A DNA stretch of 12,603 bases, taken from NCBI GenBank assembly GCA_041743485.1, contig JBGTMR010000206.1:1-12603 (forward strand). The letters are read 5' to 3'. Shown here piece by piece: positions 5,889-12,603 of this stretch. The notes under the pieces were generated by a model. It made no database searches. It worked only from the letters and a program-made list of their open reading frames with translations, and was not told where the DNA came from. The first letter of the stretch is position 1, and each line of letters opens with the position of its first letter. Origin of the DNA: JANDLT01 sp041743485 (lineage in GTDB: Bacteria; Acidobacteriota; Blastocatellia; Pyrinomonadales; Pyrinomonadaceae). The translations under genes were made by a program, and so were the position numbers.

Positions 5889-6479
5889 TCAGGGTATGGA
5901 TTGGGGATTTGGAGCTTGGGAGCGACGAGAGCGAAGTCGTCTGCGGACGGAGTTGATCCGGTTCGCGGCGTCGCGGTCAAGGGTATTTTGCGCGCGGGCA
6001 TTGGCGCGTAGGTCACGCAGAATTGCGAGTTGTTGTACGGTCAACACGCGGCGTATGTGCAACTCTGTGATGGCACGGCGGCGCGTCAATTCACCCTGCG
6101 CGACAGCGACGGCGTTCGCACGTTCAACGATGGTTTGCTCGCTCGCATCGTCGGAGTAGATAGCCGCATCGAGTTCGCGTTGGGCTGCTCGCAAACGCGC
6201 GACGAGTGTGCGGCGCACAGCATCCGTGTCTTGTCGTATGCGGCGAATTTGGGCGCGTTGCTCAAACGATAAATTGAGCAAGCGCAAAATCGGTTGCCGC
6301 TTAAAGTTGCCGGAACGTGTCGAAGAAGTCGGCGCGCCGCTTTCGTTTTGACCATTAGAGGCGGCGGATTGTTGCGCGTTATGTTTTGCGTACAGCGATG
6401 AGGTGAACGATAAAGCGCAAATCAAAAGCGTCAGGCTTATCAATCGTCGTGTGAGGGGTGTTGATTTCATGTTCATCAT
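5889..6479 (-). CDS. Spy/CpxP-like periplasmic protein
   Basis: The 196-aa product begins with a signal peptide: basic MKSTPLTRR, hydrophobic core LISLTLLICALSF, likely cleavage after SLYA (residue 31). After a low-complexity linker (32-60) comes an arginine-rich, all-helical domain with two LTxxQ-type motifs, LSFEQ at 70-74 and LTVQQ at 146-150, the hallmark of the Spy/CpxP/ZraP family of periplasmic chaperones and stress sensors. The spacing of ~76 residues and the many Arg/Ala residues fit an extended helical hairpin. Start choice: ATG ATG AAC ATG at 6479-6468; either the first ATG or the one at 6470 would work. It is preceded by a 15-bp motif shared with the neighbouring ECF sigma gene, which suggests it belongs to that sigma factor's regulon. 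Exact function unknown. Confidence 0.75.
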   Translation of the reverse strand: MMNMKSTPLTRRLISLTLLICALSFTSSLYAKHNAQQSAASNGQNESGAPTSSTRSGNFKRQPILRLLNLSFEQRAQIRRIRQDTDAVRRTLVARLRAAQRELDAAIYSDDASEQTIVERANAVAVAQGELTRRRAITELHIRRVLTVQQLAILRDLRANARAQNTLDRDAANRINSVRRRLRSRRSQAPNPQSIP

Positions 6480-6481
6480 CG

Positions 6482-6499
6482 GTCTCGCTAAAAGTTAAA
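6482..6499 (-). promoter_or_regulatory. Shared upstream motif, copy in front of the Spy-like gene
   Basis: GTCTCGCTAAAAGTT (on +; AACTTTTAGCGAGAC on the coding strand) is identical over 15 bases to 8396-8410 in front of the sigma factor gene. It ends only three bases before the first ATG of the Spy-like gene. This suggests a common promoter or operator element; the AAC-T-rich core resembles ECF -35 elements, but the short distance to the start fits an element overlapping the transcription start better. Confidence 0.45.
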
Positions 6500-6532
6500 T
6501 CCGCGCTTTCGATTTGGCTGTAATAATTAGAG

Positions 6533-6772
6533 TCTGATGTCTGGACACTTTTCGTCCCGTCAGGGACGCATGAATTTAGCCCAGCGATTCATCGCTGGGG
6601 ACACACGCAAGAGATGAACGAAGTCCCGTAGGGACGGCAGAATGTTTGTTGCGCGGCAAGTTCAGCCGTCCCTACGGGACTGGACATGCAACTGTCCCCA
6701 ACCCAGCGATAAATCGCTGGGCTATTGTCATCAGTCCCTACAGGACTGTTTGAAAAGTGTTTAGGCATCAGA
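6533..6772. mobile_element. 240-bp nested palindromic (REP/MITE-like) element
   Basis: The ends, 6533-6553 and 6752-6772, are imperfect 21-base inverted repeats (18 matches; TCTGATG...ACACTTTTC). Inside, units are arranged symmetrically: GTCCCGTCAGGGAC at 6554-6567, a CCCAGCGAT..ATCGCTGGG hairpin at 6580-6599, AGTCCCGTAGGGACGGC at 6622-6638, its exact complement at 6665-6681, a second CCCAGCGAT hairpin at 6702-6721, and AGTCCCTACAGGACT at 6733-6747. Such units resemble REP sequences mobilised by RAYT-type transposases; none is encoded here. AGT flanks both sides if the ends are set at CTGATG, a possible 3-bp duplication. It occupies the space between the anti-sigma and Spy-like genes. Confidence 0.7.
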
Positions 6773-6824
6773 GTTTGGGTGTAACTTGAAGATTTCACCG
6801 TATTTGAGTTTCCATCGTTGAAAA

Positions 6825-7712
6825 CTATTCTGCCGCACCGAGTAAATCATAAAGGCGCGGCACGTCGGCTTCGTCGGGCTGAGCGTCGAGCGTGCGGCGA
6901 CGTTGTGTGTTCCGTTTGGCGCGCGGTGAGGCGGTGCGTGCGGTGCGCGGTTTGAGCGTCGCTTCGACGGTGCTTGGTTTCGCGGCGGGCGAGACAACCG
7001 ATGCAGTGGATTCTATTTCGTTCTTAACTTGATTGCCGTTGGAAGCGATTTGTTCGCGGTCGGCGCGGCGCGACAATTCCGCCTCAAGCCGTTCCGCGAC
7101 GAGTCTTTCGATTATGGCGGGGTCAACGGTCGAAGCGGTGACGGGCATCGTCGCGGGCATCGTGTTATCCGGCGTAATGTTGCGTGTTAAGCCTGTGCGA
7201 AAAGCGAAGTCGCCGCCCGCATTCCACTGAACTTCGGCATTGATTAAAGCCAGCATCGCCAACATGCAGATCGCGATTATTGTGAGCGCGGCGCACGCCT
7301 GTACGGAGCGCGGCGTGAGTGCGAGTAGTTCACGGAGTGCCGCCCATGCCGAACGCGGGGCATCGTTTGTGTGTCGCGTGTCGTGCGTCGCTTCAAAAGC
7401 GTTCGGCGGTGCGTTTAAGGTTGACGCATGTATGGCGTTAAGTCCGTCAAGAAAATCTGCGGCGTGTGAAACGCGAACGTCGGGCATCGCCAATCTCACG
7501 GCATTAACCTGTGCGCGTACCTGACCGAAGGCGGCGGCTTCATCGTTACACGTCGCGCATGAGGCGAGATGTTCGGTGAAGCTTGCCGTATCGAGTTCCG
7601 GCAGTTCGCCGTAAAGATATGTGACGAGTTGCGCGGAGTGTTCGCACGCAGCTTTGGCAACGGTCGAATCGGAGTCGTGGTTGTTCATGTCGGTTGAAGA
7701 TTCGTGTGTCAT
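6825..7712 (-). CDS. Zinc-binding (ZAS/zf-HC2) transmembrane anti-sigma factor
   Basis: The 295-aa product has an N-terminal anti-sigma zinc-finger domain: C23-E-H25 and, after a helix, H48-LAS-C52-AT-C55 (the HxxxCxxC motif). This domain clamps the cognate ECF sigma factor in the cytoplasm. One transmembrane helix lies at about 137-157 (VQACAALTIIAICMLAMLAL). The outside part (158-295) contains a coiled-coil-like stretch (DPAIIERLVAERLEAELSRRADREQ, about 197-221), a basic low-complexity stretch, and ends PRLYDLLGAAE. Its ATG overlaps the sigma factor stop in ATGA, so the two are translationally coupled and made in matching amounts, as expected for a sigma/anti-sigma pair. The sensed signal cannot be told from sequence. 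Confidence 0.85.
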   Translation of the reverse strand: MTHESSTDMNNHDSDSTVAKAACEHSAQLVTYLYGELPELDTASFTEHLASCATCNDEAAAFGQVRAQVNAVRLAMPDVRVSHAADFLDGLNAIHASTLNAPPNAFEATHDTRHTNDAPRSAWAALRELLALTPRSVQACAALTIIAICMLAMLALINAEVQWNAGGDFAFRTGLTRNITPDNTMPATMPVTASTVDPAIIERLVAERLEAELSRRADREQIASNGNQVKNEIESTASVVSPAAKPSTVEATLKPRTARTASPRAKRNTQRRRTLDAQPDEADVPRLYDLLGAAE

Positions 7713-8362
7713 CGAAGTACGGCTTTCTCCCCTTGTGCGGCGGACGGAACATCTTGATTTTCACCGTGTCGGGCGAGTTTCATTTGTAGTTGCTTGAGCG
7801 CGGTATAGAGACGACTCTTGACGGTGCTTAACGGAACGTCGAGCCTGTTCGAGATTTCCTGAAACGTCATTTCATCAAACTCTTTCATTACGACGATTAG
7901 CCTTAGTTCAACGGGCAGGGTCGCAATCGCGGCGCGCACGTCTTTTGAACGCTCCTCTTGTTCGGTTGATAGCGCGGGCGAATCACCGCTCGCAAATTGG
8001 TGTTCGTTATTTTCCAGCACCGTTTCCAAAGCGACTTCGGGACGGACTTTAGCGCGGCGCGTGCGCGTGATGCACTGGTTGACGGCGATGCGGTGGAGCC
8101 ACGACGAGACACGGGCTTCGCCGCGAAAGTTTCCGATGTTGCGATACGCGGCGAAGAATGTTTCCTGCGTCGCGTCGCGTGCGTCTTCGACCGAGCCGAG
8201 CATCCCGTAGGAAAGCGCGAAGATGCGGCGTTCCCAACGGCGCACGATTTCACCGAAAGCATTGCGATTGCCGGAGCGCGCGTCTTCAAGAATCTGTTCA
8301 TCCGTCGCAATCGTGTGTGCCGTCGTCTCCTGTGTCATCTTCAGTGCAAGATTCGCCGCCAT
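7709..8362 (-). CDS. ECF-type RNA polymerase sigma factor
   Basis: The 217-aa protein has both domains of an ECF (group 4) sigma factor. Region 2 is at about 34-105: NAFGEIVRRWERRIFALSYG, then the -10 recognition helix with EDARDATQETFFAAYRNI and FRGEARVSSWLHRIAVN. Region 4 is at about 142-197: ATLPVELRLIVVMKEFDEMTFQEISNRLDVPLSTVKSRLYTALKQL, a helix-turn-helix for the -35 element. The linker (about 106-141) is acidic. The frame is open to a GTG at 8371, but I prefer the ATG at 8362, which has GGGTGA five bases upstream. It is followed directly by its anti-sigma factor (4-bp overlap). The 15-bp motif at 8396-8410 is shared with the Spy-like gene downstream, hinting at autoregulation. Confidence 0.92.
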   Translation of the reverse strand: MAANLALKMTQETTAHTIATDEQILEDARSGNRNAFGEIVRRWERRIFALSYGMLGSVEDARDATQETFFAAYRNIGNFRGEARVSSWLHRIAVNQCITRTRRAKVRPEVALETVLENNEHQFASGDSPALSTEQEERSKDVRAAIATLPVELRLIVVMKEFDEMTFQEISNRLDVPLSTVKSRLYTALKQLQMKLARHGENQDVPSAAQGEKAVLR

Positions 8363-8395
8363 GTTTTTCACCCGTCACCGAAAACCGCGTTGCTT

Positions 8396-8413
8396 GTCTC
8401 GCTAAAAGTTTAG
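8396..8413 (-). promoter_or_regulatory. Shared upstream motif, copy in front of the ECF sigma gene
   Basis: GTCTCGCTAAAAGTT on + is identical to 6482-6496, and the next bases are also A/T-rich. It lies 33 bases before the sigma ATG. A shorter match, CGCTAAAAG, occurs again at 8454-8462. A promoter or operator for autoregulation by the ECF factor is the simplest reading, but a -35/-10 split is not evident. Confidence 0.45.
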
Positions 8414-8484
8414 ACGCGCGAGGTTTGTAAAAAGCCGAAGCTTACCGAAATACCGCTAAAAGATAATCGCTGAAATAATCGTTG

Positions 8485-8513
8485 TTGACACGACACAGTG
8501 CGCCGACTAACAT
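8485..8513 (+). promoter_or_regulatory. Sigma-70-type promoter of the HD-GYP gene
   Basis: A perfect -35 box TTGACA (8485-8490), a 17-base spacer and a -10 box TAACAT (8508-8513, four of six consensus positions). Transcription would start near 8520, giving a leader of about 80 bases before the GTG at 8602. It is the best housekeeping promoter match in the window. Confidence 0.6.
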
Positions 8514-8601
8514 CAATCAAGCGGTACAAATCACGCCGCTCCCGCCTTTTCCTCTCCACTGCTAAACTTGACTCTCCGCCTTTCTCTCAACAATTCAAAT
8601 C

Positions 8602-10509
8602 GTGCCACATCCCAAATCTCAAACCAAAGCCAAACAGATACCGCTTTTATACCTTGTCATGGCGACGCTGTTAATCGTCGGGCTGTTGCCGCTCGGCTTG
8701 GCGGGTTGGGTCTTATCGCGCCGCAGCGGGCAGGAACTGCGTTCGCTCGAAGGACGTTATCAAGCACAACTCGTGCAGGACAAGGCGCGCCAGATTGAGC
8801 TTTACGGGCAGCGATACCGCGATGTGGTGATGAGCCTTGCGCGGGCGTTCGAGCTTGCGGGCGGAACGAGTGCGGTCGGTCGTGAAGAAGGCGACGGGCG
8901 TTTGGAGCAGACCGTCGAAGAAGACGCGCACCTCATCGCACTCACCATTTTACCCGTCAAAGGCACGCCGCACGTCGCGTACAAACCGGATGTCATCAGC
9001 CGCGAAGAAGCCGATGAACGCGCCGCCGATGTCTTGGGACGCATGGCGGGAAGCGGCGTCATCATTTCGCGTCCGAAGCTGATTCGTTCAAGTCAGGAAA
9101 TGTGTTTCGCTATCGGCGCGCCCGTGATGAGCAAGCGCGGCGGAAGCGAAGGTGAAGATGAAATCGTCGCCGCCGTCGTCGCGGTCGTTTCATTTAGCGA
9201 CGTATTCCGCACCGTCGGACAGAAAACTTCGGTGGATGAAAAAGAGTTGATAGAGAGCGGCGCGCCTATTGTCTTCGTCGTGGACGAAACGGGCAGTGCC
9301 GTCGCGCACCCCGATGTGCGGCTCGCTTTGAGCGAACAAACGATGACGGATTTGCCCGTCGTGCGCGATTGGATGCAGGCGGGATCGGCGGTCGGCAGCG
9401 CGCTCGCGCCGTTCACCTTTGAGCGCGACGGAGTGAAATTAAATATGCTCGGTTCGTATGCGACCGCGCGTTTTGACCCGAACGGAAAATCTACGGACAA
9501 CAATAACGGCGAAGGTAATCTCGGCGTGATTGCGATTCAGAATGAAAGTGCCGCCCTTGTTTCCGTCAGCGACATGCGCCGTCAAACGCTTTTCATTTCG
9601 CTTCTCGCCGCATTGTTCGCGCTCGGCATAGGATTCTTTATGGCGCGTGAACTCGCGCGTCCGGTGCGCGAACTGGCAAGCGGGGCGCACGCGATTGCGG
9701 GCGGCGACTTCTCGAATCAAATCACTTTACGTTCATACACCGAACGCACGGAACTCGGCGAACTCGCGGCATCGTTCAATTCGATGAGCGCGCAGCTTCA
9801 ACAACACATCACGGATTTACACCGCGCCGCAGACGAAAACAAACAACTCTTTATCGGCACGATTAAAGCCCTCGCCGCCGCGATTGACGGCAAAGACCCG
9901 TACACGCGCGGACACAGTGAGCGCGTCGCGCGCTACGCGGTCGCCATCGCCGAAACGCTCGGCTTACCGAAAGATGAAGTCGAACGCACGCGCATCAGCG
10001 CGCTCCTGCACGACGTAGGCAAAATCGGCGTGGACGATAAAATCCTAAAGAAACCCGGACACTTAACCGATGACGAGTTCGCGCAGATGAAGCAGCATCC
10101 GCTTATCGGCTACAAAATCATGTCGCTGATTCCGCAGATGAAAGATTATCTCGACGGCATCTTAAAACATCACGAAGCGATAAACGGAAGCGGCTACCCG
10201 CAAGGCTTGACCGCCGAACACATCCCGCTCCAAGCCCGCATCATCGCGGTCGCCGACACCTTCGACGCCTGCACGACGGAACGCCCGTATCAGAAAGCAA
10301 TGCGAACCGAAGAAGCATTGGCTATCCTGCAAAAATACTTGGGGACACGCTACGACCCGCGCGTCGTCGCGGCGATTGAACAAGCCTGCGCCGCGAATCT
10401 CATCCGACCCGGCACATCACGCCAGCCAACCCAAGCCCACATCGCCCAAGCGACACCGTTGCCAAACGTCAGCATCACCCCCAAGCAAGAAGTCGCTCCG
10501 ATGATTTAG
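8602..10509 (+). CDS. Membrane HD-GYP domain protein (probable cyclic-di-GMP phosphodiesterase)
   Basis: The 635-aa product has a transmembrane helix at about 13-38, a large extracytoplasmic sensor region (about 40-325) of the double-Cache kind by layout, a second helix at about 329-347, a HAMP linker (about 347-402, ELARPVRELASGAHAIAGGDF), and a C-terminal HD-GYP domain (about 418-605). Catalytic motifs are intact: HDVGK with His470-Asp471 and Lys474, HHE at 523-525, GSGYP at 529-533, and ADTFDA with Asp552. HD-GYP enzymes hydrolyse cyclic-di-GMP. It thus couples an outside signal to second-messenger level. The last ~30 residues are Pro/Gln-rich and unstructured. The GTG start keeps the whole first helix; the ATG at codon 20 would cut into it. 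It is divergent from the sigma factor gene. Confidence 0.9.
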   Translation: MPHPKSQTKAKQIPLLYLVMATLLIVGLLPLGLAGWVLSRRSGQELRSLEGRYQAQLVQDKARQIELYGQRYRDVVMSLARAFELAGGTSAVGREEGDGRLEQTVEEDAHLIALTILPVKGTPHVAYKPDVISREEADERAADVLGRMAGSGVIISRPKLIRSSQEMCFAIGAPVMSKRGGSEGEDEIVAAVVAVVSFSDVFRTVGQKTSVDEKELIESGAPIVFVVDETGSAVAHPDVRLALSEQTMTDLPVVRDWMQAGSAVGSALAPFTFERDGVKLNMLGSYATARFDPNGKSTDNNNGEGNLGVIAIQNESAALVSVSDMRRQTLFISLLAALFALGIGFFMARELARPVRELASGAHAIAGGDFSNQITLRSYTERTELGELAASFNSMSAQLQQHITDLHRAADENKQLFIGTIKALAAAIDGKDPYTRGHSERVARYAVAIAETLGLPKDEVERTRISALLHDVGKIGVDDKILKKPGHLTDDEFAQMKQHPLIGYKIMSLIPQMKDYLDGILKHHEAINGSGYPQGLTAEHIPLQARIIAVADTFDACTTERPYQKAMRTEEALAILQKYLGTRYDPRVVAAIEQACAANLIRPGTSRQPTQAHIAQATPLPNVSITPKQEVAPMI

Positions 10510-10535
10510 TTTCGCAAAACGATTTTGGAAAACTC

Positions 10536-10565
10536 TTGACTCGTTTTCAACACCCAAAGTAAGCT
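10536..10565 (+). promoter_or_regulatory. Possible promoter of the toxin/immunity-like pair
   Basis: TTGACT (10536-10541) and TAAGCT (10560-10565) are spaced by 18 bases. The -35 box is good and the -10 box weak (three of six). It fits a separate transcript for the two small genes that follow; read-through from the HD-GYP gene is also possible. Confidence 0.35.
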
Positions 10566-10581
10566 GATTCAACCGTGTTGC

Positions 10582-10587
10582 AAGGAG
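10582..10587 (+). promoter_or_regulatory. Shine-Dalgarno sequence selecting a TTG start
   Basis: AAGGAG ends seven bases before TTG at 10595 but thirteen before the ATG at 10601. The spacing therefore favours the TTG, with the ATG as a less likely alternative two codons downstream. Confidence 0.6.
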
Positions 10588-10594
10588 AAATCTT

Positions 10595-10999
10595 TTGCCG
10601 ATGAATTCAGTCAAGCCTTTGCGCCTCACTGCGACGGGTGACAAAGATTCAAAGGCAAGCGATTTAGCGACGCGCATCGGCGGCGTGGCGAGCGTCAAGA
10701 TTGAAGGCTACGGTCAACGAGAGTTCGATGCGGTGAACGACACATACATCGCGCAAACAACCAACTCCGTCAGTGCCACGCAAGCCCCGTCGAACTACCT
10801 CAATCAAAGCCGCAAGGCACAAATTCGTGAGACGTTGCGCGTCGCGGTTGAAACCGGCAGGACGGCACTGTTTGAGTTCACGGCAGGGCAGCCTTCAACC
10901 GAAGTCGCGGCTTTTATCCGGCGCAACGCCGAACGAGTCAGGGCTAAACATGAAATAATCGTTCGCTTAGGAGATGCAAATGTTACCGGAAATACTTGA
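10595..10999 (+). CDS. Small protein resembling a restriction-endonuclease-fold toxin domain
   Basis: The 134-aa basic protein has no signal peptide or membrane helix. Its sequence order resembles, from memory, the C-terminal nuclease (Tox-REase) domains of polymorphic toxins: DLATRIGGVASVKIE (23-37), then REFDAVNDTYIAQTT (42-56), then YLNQSRKAQIRETLRVAVETGRTALFEFT (68-96), then STEVAAFIRRNAERV (101-115). In such domains the second segment carries an Asp and a Q/ExK motif; here Asp45 is present but the expected Lys is Thr56 (QTT), so activity is open. Full toxins are delivered by large N-terminal modules (Rhs, filamentous hemagglutinin, PAAR), which are absent; the gene has its own promoter-like sequence and Shine-Dalgarno. 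It overlaps the next gene by 20 bases. Function assigned by resemblance and context only. Confidence 0.5.
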   Translation: MPMNSVKPLRLTATGDKDSKASDLATRIGGVASVKIEGYGQREFDAVNDTYIAQTTNSVSATQAPSNYLNQSRKAQIRETLRVAVETGRTALFEFTAGQPSTEVAAFIRRNAERVRAKHEIIVRLGDANVTGNT

Positions 11000-11366
11000 G
11001 TACAGTTGCTATATGAGTTTCGCTCCGCTCTCAAATGAGAACTTAGCCCAAGCCGAAAAACTTATAAACGCTTCGGGTTTGGGAATTGACATCGGAGCAA
11101 ACCACCTTGAGTTCGATTACACGGGGCGTGATACGAATCGCAAAGTCGTCAGGCTTCTCGACGCGCTCGCACCCGTCATCGGCGACGCTAACGGCGAAGC
11201 GCAATGCCGACTTGACTGGGAAGATAAAGACGCGACGTTTGAGTTTTACCGCATCAAAAATCGAACCTTGTTGCGGCAAAAGGCGCGCATCGTCAGAGAA
11301 GAAGCGGAAGTCGTATCGGATTTCAGTAACGCAGACAAACAGGAATTGCTGCCGACATCTGCTTAG
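10980..11366 (+). CDS. Small acidic protein, candidate immunity protein
   Basis: I start at the ATG at 10980 (128 aa, MLPEILEYSCYMSF) because TAGGAG (10968-10973) ends six bases before it, whereas the ATG at 10974 touches that sequence. The gene overlaps the preceding one by 20 bases, so the two are co-translated. The protein is acidic (about 22 Asp/Glu against 15 Lys/Arg) and soluble. It looks like an alpha/beta fold: FAPLSNENLAQAEKLINASGLGIDIGANHLEFDYTGRDT, then VVRLLDALAPVIGDANGEAQCRLDWED, then FEFYRIKNRTLLRQKARIVRE. This pattern, with a small acidic partner directly behind a basic toxin-like protein, is typical of immunity proteins. I cannot name the family. It could instead be an unrelated conserved hypothetical protein. 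Confidence 0.5.
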   Translation: MLPEILEYSCYMSFAPLSNENLAQAEKLINASGLGIDIGANHLEFDYTGRDTNRKVVRLLDALAPVIGDANGEAQCRLDWEDKDATFEFYRIKNRTLLRQKARIVREEAEVVSDFSNADKQELLPTSA

Positions 11367-11415
11367 ATAACGGGTCGCCTTTGACCTTCGATTTTCTCTC
11401 ACCGAAGTTTGCCGC

Positions 11416-11421
11416 TATAAT
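11416..11421 (+). promoter_or_regulatory. Possible -10 element of ftsY
   Basis: A perfect TATAAT lies 40 bases before the ftsY start. No good -35 box is found at the normal distance (TTGACC at 11381-11386 is 29 bases away), so this is weak. Confidence 0.35.
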
Positions 11422-11422
11422 C

Positions 11423-11455
11423 CCGCGTTCAATTTATAACCTCATAAGACGCGGG
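11423..11455 (+). other. Small hairpin in the ftsY leader
   Basis: CCCGCGT (11423-11429) and ACGCGGG (11449-11455) can pair around a 19-base AT-rich loop. The right arm holds the only purine-rich stretch before the ATG (GCGGGT, 11451-11456), so the hairpin could mask the ribosome binding site. Seven base pairs is short, and the effect is speculative. Confidence 0.3.
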
Positions 11456-11461
11456 TAATAC

Positions 11462-12603
11462 ATGGCACTTTTTTGGAAACGCAAGAGCAAGGAAATCATC
11501 ACGCTCGGTTTGAATGACCGCTCCGATAGCGGGACAACCGATGCTTCATCAAACCTGACGACATTAAACGCGGCAACATCAAACGCGCAAACCGCGCCCG
11601 TCGTTCCCGTCAGGGAAACAGTCATTGCACCGTCGCCGCTTGAAACTCCGCCACAAACCGAACCGGAAACGCCGACCGTCACGACATCAACCGCACCTTC
11701 CGATGAGCCGACATCTTACGCGGCTTCCAATGTGCCGCGCGCTCCGACACAGAAGGCGCGTGAGATGTACACGGCGAAACCGACACCGACGGTTTCCGAT
11801 GAAGGCGAAACAATGCCGCCCGTCGCGCGTGAAGTCGTGCGCGAAGAAGTCGCGGCGCGTCCGCGTTCGTCTTTTTCGAGTTCGGTTTTAGGTTTAGATA
11901 AATCAATCGCCGAACTCGCCGCCGAACAAGCCGCACTCGAAGCGACTTACGCGGCGCGTTTCCGGCGCGCGGTCGAGAAAACACGTCACAGTTTGAACGA
12001 CCGTATAGACACGGTTTTCCAAGCCCGAAAACAGATTGACGCCGAACTTCTGGACGAACTCGAAGAAGTTTTAATCGCCGCCGATCTAGGTGTGCCGACG
12101 ACGATGGAGATTCTCGACGCCGTGCGGCGCGGCGTGACGCGCAAAGAGATTAACGACGTTGACGCGCTCAAACGCGCGATAAAGAATCACATCATCAATA
12201 TCTTCGACGTGGCGGAAAAGAACGGCGTCGCCAATGAAGCGACTGTGCCGGAGAACGTGACGCCGTATGTGATGATGATTGTCGGCGTCAACGGCGTAGG
12301 GAAGACCACAACTATCGGCAAACTCGCGCAACGCATCAAGGCGGAAGGCAACGAGGTTTTGATTTGCGCCGCCGACACGTTTCGCGCCGCCGCTTCCGAC
12401 CAACTCGCTATCTGGGCGGAACGCACGGGCGTTCCTTTGATTCAACAGAAGACCGGAACCGATCCGGCGGCGGTTCTGTTCGACGCCTTAAAAGCAAGCA
12501 AGGCGCGCAACTCCGATGTCCTCATCGTTGACACCGCCGGACGCCTTCACACCAAATCGAACTTGATGGCGGAACTCGAAAAGATGAAGCGCATCGCGGG
12601 CAG
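11462..12603 (+). CDS. ftsY: Signal recognition particle receptor FtsY, 3' end outside window
   Basis: 380 codons are present before the window ends. FtsY is the membrane-associated GTPase that docks ribosome-SRP complexes for co-translational insertion of membrane proteins. After a short basic start (MALFWKRKSK) comes a Pro/Thr/Glu-rich acidic A domain (about 20-140), then the helical N domain (about 145-255) and the GTPase G domain: P-loop GVNGVGKT at 275-282, DTFRAAA at 305-311 and DTAGR at 357-361. The TKxDG motif lies beyond the edge. The ATG at 11462 gives a normal N-terminus; only a weak GCGGGT precedes it. The gene lies 95 bases behind the immunity-like gene and is probably transcribed separately. 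Confidence 0.95.
   Translation, partial: MALFWKRKSKEIITLGLNDRSDSGTTDASSNLTTLNAATSNAQTAPVVPVRETVIAPSPLETPPQTEPETPTVTTSTAPSDEPTSYAASNVPRAPTQKAREMYTAKPTPTVSDEGETMPPVAREVVREEVAARPRSSFSSSVLGLDKSIAELAAEQAALEATYAARFRRAVEKTRHSLNDRIDTVFQARKQIDAELLDELEEVLIAADLGVPTTMEILDAVRRGVTRKEINDVDALKRAIKNHIINIFDVAEKNGVANEATVPENVTPYVMMIVGVNGVGKTTTIGKLAQRIKAEGNEVLICAADTFRAAASDQLAIWAERTGVPLIQQKTGTDPAAVLFDALKASKARNSDVLIVDTAGRLHTKSNLMAELEKMKRIAG

Noticed and set aside
7903..8430. Several open frames on both strands over the sigma factor gene
   Set aside because: They are out of frame or antisense to a clear ECF sigma factor and arise from GC-rich codon usage.
10528..10548. GAAAAC/GTTTTC hairpin behind the HD-GYP gene as a terminator
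   Set aside because: The six-bp stem is AT-rich, no T-tract follows it, and it overlaps the better-supported -35 box TTGACT.

Overview
The window looks like a chromosomal stretch of an Acidobacteriota-like bacterium, possibly class Blastocatellia. The evidence is indirect: moderate-to-high GC, an MlaD with a repeated GxGTxGKLL..DEQLY tail, an MlaF with an extra insertion, a double-zinc-ribbon membrane protein, and intergenic DNA rich in palindromic and heptanucleotide repeats. I could not run a similarity search, so the taxon is an inference. No rRNA, tRNA or CRISPR array was seen.

Layout. 1-860 (-) is the N-terminal part of a CrtC/AttH-like (carotenoid 1,2-hydratase-like) protein that runs off the left edge. 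963-1064 is an inverted intergenic repeat. 1123-1620 (+) is a probable DinB/YfiT-like protein. 1738-2328 (+) is a zinc-ribbon membrane protein. 2273-2717 is a composite of repeats: a 307-bp MITE-like palindromic element with 17-bp terminal inverted repeats inserted inside an older pair of inverted heptamer arrays. 2721-5743 (-) is an Mla/MCE lipid-transport operon in the order mlaE, mlaF, mlaD, with a second pair of inverted heptamer arrays between mlaF and mlaD. A 24-bp perfect hairpin (5784-5845) separates it from a Spy/CpxP-like periplasmic protein (5889-6479, -). Then come a 240-bp nested palindromic element (6533-6772), a zinc-binding anti-sigma factor and its ECF sigma factor (6825-8362, -, ATGA overlap). 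Divergent from these is a membrane-bound HD-GYP cyclic-di-GMP phosphodiesterase (8602-10509, +), followed by a two-gene unit that resembles a nuclease toxin and its immunity protein (10595-11366, +), and the first 380 codons of ftsY (11462-12603, +), which runs off the right edge.

How the parts may work together. The sigma/anti-sigma pair and the Spy-like gene share the same 15-bp sequence just upstream (GTCTCGCTAAAAGTT as read on +). With the adjacent Mla lipid-transport operon, this suggests an envelope-stress neighbourhood in which the ECF system controls a periplasmic chaperone-like protein; that link is inference. The most unusual features are the repeat architecture (heptamer arrays facing each other and abutting stop codons, one of them translated as the C-terminus of the zinc-ribbon protein, and one split by a MITE-like insertion) and the free-standing toxin/immunity-like pair.
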